From: Chloroflexota bacterium | Lineage (GTDB): Bacteria; Chloroflexota; Ktedonobacteria; Ktedonobacterales; Ktedonobacteraceae | Direction: 5' to 3' | DNA length: 5,934 nt | Assembly: GCA_005881995.1 (NCBI GenBank) | Contig: VBHV01000264.1 | Location: forward strand, 1 to 5,934 | Shown: positions 1 to 4,212 of the stretch, one piece after another | Layout: the number at the start of each line of letters is the position of its first letter | How positions within the stretch are numbered: position 1 is the first letter of the stretch | Program-made: the position numbers and the translations under genes | Notes under the pieces: model-generated | Seen by the model: the letters and a program-made list of their open reading frames with translations, nothing else | The model's database searches: none | Told to the model about the DNA's origin: nothing

Positions 1-13
1 CGTGGCATGATAG

Positions 14-41
14 TTGCTCCTGATCGATGCAATAATATACT
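14..41 (+). promoter_or_regulatory. possible sigma70-type promoter of the formyltransferase gene
   Basis: A -35-like TTGCTC (14-19) and a -10-like TATACT (36-41, five of six consensus bases) are separated by 16 bases. This would start transcription near position 48 and give a leader of about 24 bases. The -35 matches only three of six positions and the region is AT-rich, so chance matches are easy. The gene could also be transcribed from further upstream, outside the window. Confidence 0.3.
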
Positions 42-71
42 CTATACAGATACTACAGGATCGAGTGACCT

Positions 72-1016
72 ATGTCAAATCTGGAATCACCGGCATCACC
101 ACGCGCCCTCTTTTTGGGCATGCAGGGCAATTTTTCGCATCCACCGTTGCGGGCCTTATTAGAAAGCGACATTGAGGTACGCGCGATAGTGATTCCAGCG
201 CGCGATCAGCACCCCGCGCAAGCAGCCATGCGTCGATTAGAACCTCCACCGAAAACTCGTTCTTTGCTGCCAGTCCTCCATTCTTCGCTGCACACCTCTG
301 TTGCGCACATCGCATGGGAGCGAGGTATCCCATTATGGGAAGTCCAGCGCATGTCCAATCCCGAACCGCTTGCCGTATTTGCCGCCTATCAACCGGACGT
401 TCTGTGCGTCGCCTGCTTCTCCCTCTATATTCCGCGCAGCATCCTGGATATCCCTCGCCTGGGCTGTCTCAATGTCCATCCCTCGCTTTTGCCAGCCAAT
501 CGCGGCCCCGACCCGCTGTTCTGGACATTCCGCCAGGGAATGCGGCAAACAGGCGCCACCATCCACTTGATGGACGAGGGACTAGATAGCGGCCCGATTG
601 TGGCACAAGAACGTGTTGAGGTTCCCGATGGCATTCGCTACGCCCAGTTGGAAGCGCAATGTGCTGAAGCTGGTAGTAAATTGCTGGCCCGTTCGGTCTG
701 GGAACTCTATCAGGGGACGGCTGTTCCCAGAACCCAGGATAAATCACAAAGCAGCTATCTTCCTCTGCCCTCAAGCGAGGATTTTGTGGTGCCAGTAGCT
801 CAATGGGACGCTCGCCATGTCTACAACTTTATTCGAGGTGTGGCTTCCAGAGGTGAACTGGTTCAACTACTGATTGACGGCCAGAAAATGTTGGTAACAG
901 ATGCCATTTCCTATAGCCATAAGAATACAAACATTGATCCGAAAGCCATCACTGAGGAGGCAGATAGGGAGGTATCAGTACAATGTAGGGACGGGTGGGT
1001 AAGAGTGAAACTTTAG
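72..1016 (+). CDS. formyltransferase-family protein, methionyl-tRNA formyltransferase-like
   Basis: This 314-residue cytosolic enzyme of the 10-formyltetrahydrofolate-dependent formyltransferase family would transfer a formyl group to an amine. The N-terminal Rossmann-like catalytic domain covers about residues 11-215. It contains the family signature N134-V-H136-P-S-L-L-P and the loop M167-D-E-G-L-D172-S-G. N134, H136 and D172 correspond to the known catalytic Asn/His/Asp triad. Preceding segments such as YQPDVLCVACFSLYIP and IPRLGCLNVHP match Fmt-like spacing. Residues about 235-314, including YNFIRG (251-256), resemble the C-terminal OB-fold domain of Fmt, and the length equals that of typical Fmt. 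Unlike housekeeping Fmt, the loop after SLLP reads ANRGPDPLFWTF rather than the usual RxRGAAPI, so the substrate may not be Met-tRNA. No def, priA or rsmB neighbour is visible. The ATG at 72 is chosen because the first beta strand (RALFLGMQGN) begins at residue 11. The Shine-Dalgarno is weak (AGGA at 57-60, 11 bases away). The family call is firm; the exact substrate is open. Confidence 0.87.
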   Translation: MSNLESPASPRALFLGMQGNFSHPPLRALLESDIEVRAIVIPARDQHPAQAAMRRLEPPPKTRSLLPVLHSSLHTSVAHIAWERGIPLWEVQRMSNPEPLAVFAAYQPDVLCVACFSLYIPRSILDIPRLGCLNVHPSLLPANRGPDPLFWTFRQGMRQTGATIHLMDEGLDSGPIVAQERVEVPDGIRYAQLEAQCAEAGSKLLARSVWELYQGTAVPRTQDKSQSSYLPLPSSEDFVVPVAQWDARHVYNFIRGVASRGELVQLLIDGQKMLVTDAISYSHKNTNIDPKAITEEADREVSVQCRDGWVRVKL

Positions 1017-1025
1017 GGCCTCGAA

Positions 1026-1346
1026 CTAATTCCACGTTCTCGACTGATTGACCTGTTCTTTCTCACGGAAAGCCCTTTCAAGGTCAACCTGAAAGCAATT
1101 GGCCAGGTCCAGGAGATAGCTCAGCACATCGGCGAACTCCTCTTCGAGTTCCAGCTTCTTCTCTCTGGCCTGCTCCTGGTATAGTCCTTTCGTCTTACGA
1201 ATGGCCTTGGCTAATTCACCAATTTCCTCGGTAAACAGTAAAAACTTCTCTGCGTACGTATCCTTTGTCCATCCACGCTCCTGGCACACTTCGTCCAGGT
1301 AGCGCTGCAGGTCTTTCAGGGTTGGATTTTCTGGTAAAGAAGCCAT
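1026..1346 (-). CDS. MazG-like nucleotide pyrophosphohydrolase
   Basis: This 106-residue all-alpha protein matches the small MazG-like NTP pyrophosphohydrolase group. These cytosolic enzymes cleave (d)NTPs to (d)NMP and pyrophosphate, often to remove non-canonical nucleotides. The metal-binding signature is complete: E40-E-x-x-E44 in the helix FTEEIGELAKAIRK, and E69-E70-F-A-D73 in the helix EEEFADVLSYLLDLAN. The C-terminal KEQVNQSRTW has the K...N..R.W pattern common at the end of such domains. The substrate cannot be read from the sequence. An in-frame ATG at 1403 would add 19 residues and overlap the upstream gene by 22 bases. I chose the ATG at 1346 because GAGGA sits 4 bases before it and the added residues look like non-coding sequence. 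It is the last gene of a minus-strand operon, 35 bases after the Usp gene, and its stop lies 9 bases from the convergent formyltransferase stop. Confidence 0.85.
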   Translation of the reverse strand: MASLPENPTLKDLQRYLDEVCQERGWTKDTYAEKFLLFTEEIGELAKAIRKTKGLYQEQAREKKLELEEEFADVLSYLLDLANCFQVDLERAFREKEQVNQSRTWN

Positions 1347-1350
1347 AAAT

Positions 1351-1355
1351 TCCTC
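1351..1355 (-). promoter_or_regulatory. ribosome binding site deciding the MazG-like start
   Basis: On the minus strand GAGGA occupies 1355-1351, followed by a 4-base spacer and the ATG at 1346-1344. No comparable site precedes the longer in-frame ATG at 1403, so this site supports a 106-residue product. The spacer is slightly shorter than ideal. Confidence 0.6.
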
Positions 1356-1381
1356 GCTACAATAATTCGTTACAGTTCGTT

Positions 1382-1825
1382 TCAAGATAGTCGTAGTATA
1401 CATGATGTAAGCACGAAGCGCGCTACATGACCAACAGATTTTGGCCCGATGGTTGGCTTACTACCATAGGTTGTGCGCGGGCATAGAAGAATCAGATCAG
1501 CGTTCCATTCGACGGCACAGTTCACAATCTCGCGTTCTGGCCGTCCCCTGCGCTGTAGGCGTTCTGCTCCAGCGAGATAGCGAGAACCTTCTTCAAGAAT
1601 ATCCTGTGCGGATGCTTCCTCAGCCTGCCGTAATTGCTCGCGTCGACCGGGAGCCAGTTCCGCCTGTCGCAGAAAACGCTCGCGCTGCCTTTCCATCTCT
1701 CCATGCGGCCCGCTATCGATCACATACAGCAGTCCGATGGCAAGCGTATCAGGACGCAGCATCGTTGTAATAGCTTTGCTCAGCGCTTCAATATTCGTAC
1801 CATCCAGGCAACATAAGACTCTCAT
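1382..1825 (-). CDS. universal stress protein (UspA) family, divergent
   Basis: This 147-residue protein has the length and layout of a single-domain Usp, a cytosolic alpha/beta nucleotide-binding fold. It opens with a beta strand and the conserved early aspartate (VLCCLDGT, D8). A helix (IEALSKAIT) and a second strand (LAIGLLYVID, 28-37) follow, then a charged, Arg/Glu/Gln-rich helical stretch (about 42-90). The late block GRPEREIVNCAVEWNADLIL (94-113) is the most Usp-like part. The ATP loop, normally G-x2-G-x9-G-(S/T), is degraded: the first glycines are replaced (CPRTTYG, 115-121), and the final Gly-Ser appears as K129-S130 in the aligned segment KSVGHVARFV. It may therefore bind nucleotide poorly or differently. 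The gene starts 11 bases after the stop of the transporter gene, with its ribosome binding site overlapping that stop, and is followed by the MazG-like gene. The family call is fairly sure; the role as partner or sensor for the transporter is inference. Confidence 0.72.
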   Translation of the reverse strand: MRVLCCLDGTNIEALSKAITTMLRPDTLAIGLLYVIDSGPHGEMERQRERFLRQAELAPGRREQLRQAEEASAQDILEEGSRYLAGAERLQRRGRPEREIVNCAVEWNADLILLCPRTTYGSKPTIGPKSVGHVARFVLTSCILRLS

Positions 1826-1833
1826 TTTTTTGT

Positions 1834-1839
1834 CTCCTA
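1834..1839 (-). promoter_or_regulatory. ribosome binding site overlapping the transporter stop codon
   Basis: On the minus strand the bases TAGGAG hold both the transporter stop codon TAG (1839-1837) and the AGGAG Shine-Dalgarno (1838-1834) of the Usp gene, 8 bases before its ATG at 1825. Ribosomes finishing the transporter sit directly on this site, which favours translational coupling of the two proteins. Confidence 0.75.
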
Positions 1840-3087
1840 GCGTAGTAAAAGCCAGATTGTCAGCGAGCCAGCCAGCAACATGAGCGGCGTGACCAGAATA
1901 CCAACTTTGAAGTAGTCCAGTGATCCTACAGTGGTTAAATTTGGTCCAAGATCACAGCCAAAAATGGTTGCCGCGATAAAGCCCAGTCTTGTAGTGGTGG
2001 AAGTGTGTTGTACGCCCTGAAGCGCAGAAGTCAGGACGACCGCCATCGGCACGTTATTAATAAGATTCGTGCCAAGTGCTGCTCCCGCTGTGCCTACCAT
2101 GACCGCCCCAAAACTGCCTCCTCCTGATAGATGAAGCAAAAGCTGCCCAAATTGAGCTGTAAGGTTCGTTTCCTCAACCGCCCGCACAACGATGAACATG
2201 CCCGCGATAAACCCAAAAATTGACCAGGAAATATGCCTGCTCACCTCCTGCGCATTCATCTGCTTCCAGCCCAACGCTCCGATCAATAGGAGCGCGGCGC
2301 CTGCGAGAGCCACGATTGAAAGCGGAAACTGGAAAGCAGAGGCAATAATATAGGCCAGCGCTATTCCTGGTAAAACGACGCATGTGTACCGGAAATAGGT
2401 TGGGTGCCGAATTGTGGCTGCTTCTGAAAGACGTTTGATATCGAAGCGCCCGCCCAGTTGTCGACGGTACAGGATGAAGAACACGATCGTATTGATACTG
2501 ATAACAACCAGTGACGGTATGAACAACAAACGTACATAAGTCCAGAGATCGAGTGAGAACGTTGAGAGTACAATAATGTTGATCGGATTGCTTACAGGCA
2601 ATAGAAACGAAGCGGTATCAGCAATAAAGGTGCAGGCAAACAGAAATGGCAGCACAGGCAGCCGCAGGCGTGTTACCAGTGTATAAACGATAGGGGTGAG
2701 AATAAGCGCGGTAGCATCATTCGAGAGAACCATCGAGATCAGGCTGCCCAACAGGAAGGTATTGAACAATAAACGCCGGGAACTACCGCCGGACAAGCTA
2801 GCAGCCTGCACCGCTAACCAATCGAAGAGACCAGCAGCCTCGGCCAGCGCGGAGAGCGCCATCATCCCCAGAAAAAAGAAAAAGACATTCCAATCCTTCA
2901 GCAATACTATGGCTGCATCTAAGGGATTGATCAGGCCAAGCAGTAACAGCAGGCCCGCCCCTGCCAGCGCAATCCTGGCCTCATCCAATTTGAACGGGCG
3001 AATCATGATGCCAGCCAGGGTAACTATGGCTATCAGTGAAACAAGGAGTGTCCTGGCGAGAGCGGGTAAATGGAAAAATAGAAACAT
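1837..3087 (-). CDS. ArsB-type anion/arsenite permease, integral membrane protein
   Basis: This 416-residue inner-membrane protein has about ten or more hydrophobic helices and belongs to the ArsB/NhaD/CitMHS ion-transporter superfamily. It fits ArsB best; E. coli ArsB has about 429 residues. Visible hallmarks are W66-NVFFFFLGMMALSALAEAAGLFDWLA, then SNDATALILTP (122-132), ADTASFLLPVSNPIN (156-170), NLINNVPM (341-348) and GCDLGPNLTTVGSL (377-390). The two ND/NN-containing half-helix motifs and the two-fold repeat are typical of this superfamily. ArsB exports As(III) or Sb(III) using the proton motive force, but relatives carry other anions, and no arsR, arsC or arsA is in view. The start at 3087 keeps the first helix (residues 11-28) that ArsB proteins have before RP-x-x-L-x-EA. 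No clear Shine-Dalgarno precedes it, and Met28 (position 3006) is a poorer alternative. It is the first gene of the operon with Usp and MazG-like proteins. The family is firm; the substrate is unknown. Confidence 0.85.
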   Translation of the reverse strand: MFLFFHLPALARTLLVSLIAIVTLAGIMIRPFKLDEARIALAGAGLLLLLGLINPLDAAIVLLKDWNVFFFFLGMMALSALAEAAGLFDWLAVQAASLSGGSSRRLLFNTFLLGSLISMVLSNDATALILTPIVYTLVTRLRLPVLPFLFACTFIADTASFLLPVSNPINIIVLSTFSLDLWTYVRLLFIPSLVVISINTIVFFILYRRQLGGRFDIKRLSEAATIRHPTYFRYTCVVLPGIALAYIIASAFQFPLSIVALAGAALLLIGALGWKQMNAQEVSRHISWSIFGFIAGMFIVVRAVEETNLTAQFGQLLLHLSGGGSFGAVMVGTAGAALGTNLINNVPMAVVLTSALQGVQHTSTTTRLGFIAATIFGCDLGPNLTTVGSLDYFKVGILVTPLMLLAGSLTIWLLLR

Positions 3088-3135
3088 AACACCATGTGCT
3101 TCGTTTGCGAATAGTTGAGACTCGGTCTATTACCT

Positions 3136-3164
3136 ACACTATTCACGAGTGAAAGAAGTGTCAT
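3136..3164 (-). promoter_or_regulatory. candidate operon promoter with embedded dyad operator
   Basis: On the minus strand an ATGACA -35 (3164-3159, five of six consensus bases) is followed after 17 bases by TAGTGT (3141-3136). That -10 is weak but keeps the key T-A----T. Transcription would start near 3129, about 42 bases before the transporter ATG. The spacer contains the dyad TTCAC-GA-GTGAA (3142-3153). A further pair of arms, ACACT (3136-3140) and AGTGT (3157-3161), overlaps the -10 and the inner end of the -35. A dimeric repressor bound here would block RNA polymerase, as ArsR-type or similar regulators do. No regulator gene is present in the window. Confidence 0.45.
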
Positions 3165-3191
3165 GTTGTTTCTGTTCGCTGGTCGTTGTGG

Positions 3192-3233
3192 AACGAGCCC
3201 ATGCTGACTTTGAGTTATCACCATGGGCTCGTT
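3192..3233 (-). terminator. 12-bp perfect inverted repeat, probable terminator of the tail-protein gene
   Basis: AACGAGCCCATG (3192-3203) and CATGGGCTCGTT (3222-3233) are perfect reverse complements separated by 18 bases. Inside the loop, TGA (3205-3207) can pair with TCA (3218-3220) beyond a single C/C mismatch. The hairpin begins 10 bases after the stop of the minus-strand gene at 3243, a typical position for an intrinsic terminator. It also separates that gene from the promoter of the transporter operon. No run of U follows the stem on either strand (CC-ACAACG on the minus strand), so termination may be weak. A protein-binding site is the alternative. Confidence 0.55.
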
Positions 3234-3242
3234 TGATCTCAA

Positions 3243-4094
3243 TCACCTGTTCTGAGGTGGATAATCATGCGGGTTTGCAAGCTGAGTACGCTCATACTGG
3301 CCTGCTGGCGGAGGATATGCTGGATATTGCGGTTGTTGCGGGTACTGTGGCTGTTGAGGGGCAGGATACGATGAATTTGGTGGGTACTGCTCCGCAGGTG
3401 GCGTATACTGAGGGTACTGTTGCTGCGGCGAGTATTGCGGTGTCTGCTGTGGAAATTGCCCGTATCCCGGGTATTGAGCCGGGTTGGTATAGGGCTGCGC
3501 ATACTGGTTTGCTTGCCCCGCAATGGCCGATGGTGCAGCTTGCCCTTTTCTACGCGCGCGTATAGCGGGCCAGAAGAATACGAGGGCCAGGAGAGCTGCG
3601 CCGAGCAGGAAGAGGACTATACCCCCCGACCAGTTGTTCTGATAGAAGCCGTTAGGATTCTGCAGTTCCTCCGATGAACTAAAAGTATGCGGATTCTGGC
3701 CATTGCTGTCGTACACAGTAATTTGCTCTACGGTATGAGCCGGACCTTTAAGGTGTGTGCTCGAATTGGTTGAGTTCACGTCGATATCCGTCGTTTGGTC
3801 AGGTCGGTAAACAAAATCGATAAGGCCGTTACTATTATTGAACGCATTAGAATTGAAGGCTGGCGTGAAATCTGTTTCGTTCACTATGTAAAGATCCGCG
3901 CTTCCCTTCAATTGCATATAGCCATTATTATCCCCATTACCAGAGAGATAATGCACAATAGTCTGCTGCTTCAAGGTTTGATAGGTGACAGTATGCGAAC
4001 TGATACCATAAATGAGTCCTGAGAGTGCGAGGATTGCGCCGACAATGATGAGCCCCCATCGCTTTGTAAGCAGGTAGATTGCTAGACGAATCAA
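3243..4094 (-). CDS. two-helix membrane protein with Pro/Gln/Tyr-rich cytoplasmic tail, function unknown
   Basis: I do not recognise a named family. The 283-residue protein has a short basic N-terminus (K11-R12) and a first membrane helix at about 14-31. Residues 32-157 form a polar, Asn/Ser/Thr-rich domain, likely outside the cell. A second helix lies at about 158-177, followed by a positive cluster R179-A-R-R-K183. From there to the end the chain is disordered and low in complexity, with repeated Q-Y-P, P-Q-Y and Y-P-P units (about 198-268). By the positive-inside rule both termini lie in the cytoplasm. The first helix could instead be read as an uncleaved signal anchor; no cysteine lipobox is seen. 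The start is TTG at 4094, supported by AAAGGAG seven bases upstream and by the immediate onset of the hydrophobic N-terminus. No in-frame ATG lies near. Its base composition is more AT-rich than smc next door, as fits the Asn-rich domain. It is divergent from smc and ends at a hairpin. Tails like this are common in membrane proteins of multicellular-type bacteria, but I infer no function. Confidence 0.82.
   Translation of the reverse strand: MIRLAIYLLTKRWGLIIVGAILALSGLIYGISSHTVTYQTLKQQTIVHYLSGNGDNNGYMQLKGSADLYIVNETDFTPAFNSNAFNNSNGLIDFVYRPDQTTDIDVNSTNSSTHLKGPAHTVEQITVYDSNGQNPHTFSSSEELQNPNGFYQNNWSGGIVLFLLGAALLALVFFWPAIRARRKGQAAPSAIAGQANQYAQPYTNPAQYPGYGQFPQQTPQYSPQQQYPQYTPPAEQYPPNSSYPAPQQPQYPQQPQYPAYPPPAGQYERTQLANPHDYPPQNR
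3291..3503 (-). repeat. degenerate P/Q/Y-coding repeat region
   Basis: This stretch encodes residues about 198-268 of the tail protein. Short units such as QYP, PQY, YPP and PQQ recur with irregular spacing (for example QQPQYPQQPQYPAYPPPAG). At the DNA level the repeats are imperfect and use varied codons, so the composition looks kept at protein level and not freshly expanded by slippage. Tyrosines recur roughly every 4-10 residues. Confidence 0.65.
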
Positions 4095-4101
4095 GGTAAA
4101 A

Positions 4102-4108
4102 CTCCTTT
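4102..4108 (-). promoter_or_regulatory. strong ribosome binding site deciding a TTG start
   Basis: AAAGGAG on the minus strand (4108-4102) stands 7 bases before the TTG at 4094-4092. This near-ideal site and spacing are the main reason to accept the rare TTG start codon. Confidence 0.75.
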
Positions 4109-4140
4109 GATGAGAGATGATGTACTAGACCTTACTATAC

Positions 4141-4169
4141 TCGACGGATGACCTGCACTATGGTATCAT
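4141..4169 (+). promoter_or_regulatory. candidate smc promoter with extended -10
   Basis: TCGACG (4141-4146, four of six consensus bases) and TATCAT (4164-4169, five of six) are spaced by 17 bases. A TG one base before the -10 (4161-4162) makes an extended -10 element. The predicted start near 4176 leaves about 37 bases of leader, enough for the GGATAGG ribosome binding region at 4199-4205. Confidence 0.45.
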
Positions 4170-4179
4170 CGTAGCTGTC

Positions 4180-4208
4180 ATCATAGGTATATTCTAAAGG
4201 ATAGGCAA
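4180..4208 (-). promoter_or_regulatory. candidate promoter of the tail-protein gene
   Basis: On the minus strand TTGCCT (4208-4203, four of six consensus bases) and TATGAT (4185-4180, five of six) are separated by exactly 17 bases. The predicted start near 4173 gives a leader of about 78 bases. The site lies over the smc ribosome binding region and faces the proposed smc promoter. Confidence 0.45.
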
Positions 4209-4212
4209 AACT

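Noticed and set aside
1021..1043. Possible hairpin TCGAAC/GTTC(TC)GA between the convergent genes
   Set aside because: The pairing is only about six bases with a two-base bulge, it lies mostly inside the MazG-like coding end, and no U-tract follows.
1347..1403. N-terminal extension of the MazG-like gene from the ATG at 1403
   Set aside because: It overlaps the Usp gene by 22 bases and lacks a ribosome binding site, whereas the ATG at 1346 has GAGGA just upstream and begins where the family domain would.
1441..1770. 109-codon plus-strand frame antisense to the Usp gene
   Set aside because: No recognisable domain or ribosome binding site. The opposite frame has a Usp pattern and good translational signals.
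1837..3087. Calling this a proven arsenite pump (arsB)
   Set aside because: The fold and motifs support the family, but no arsenic genes are nearby and relatives with similar motifs move other ions, so no gene symbol was assigned.
2696..3118. 140-codon plus-strand frame antisense to the transporter
   Set aside because: Its Arg/Ser/Ala-rich composition is typical of the antisense of a hydrophobic gene, and the opposite strand carries clear ArsB motifs.
3291..3503. Repeat array read as a possible CRISPR or tandem repeat locus
   Set aside because: The units are short, irregular and in frame with a protein. There are no constant repeats with unique spacers and no cas genes.
3149..3565. 138-codon plus-strand frame across the hairpin and the tail-coding repeat
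   Set aside because: It lies mostly antisense to the Pro/Gln/Tyr tail. Its Val/Ala/Gly-rich product is the mirror of that repeat, it crosses the inverted repeat, and it has no domain-like pattern.
4188..4193. TATATT as a -10 box for smc
   Set aside because: Transcription would start near 4200, inside the ribosome binding region, and no -35 lies at the right distance. The extended -10 at 4164-4169 fits better.
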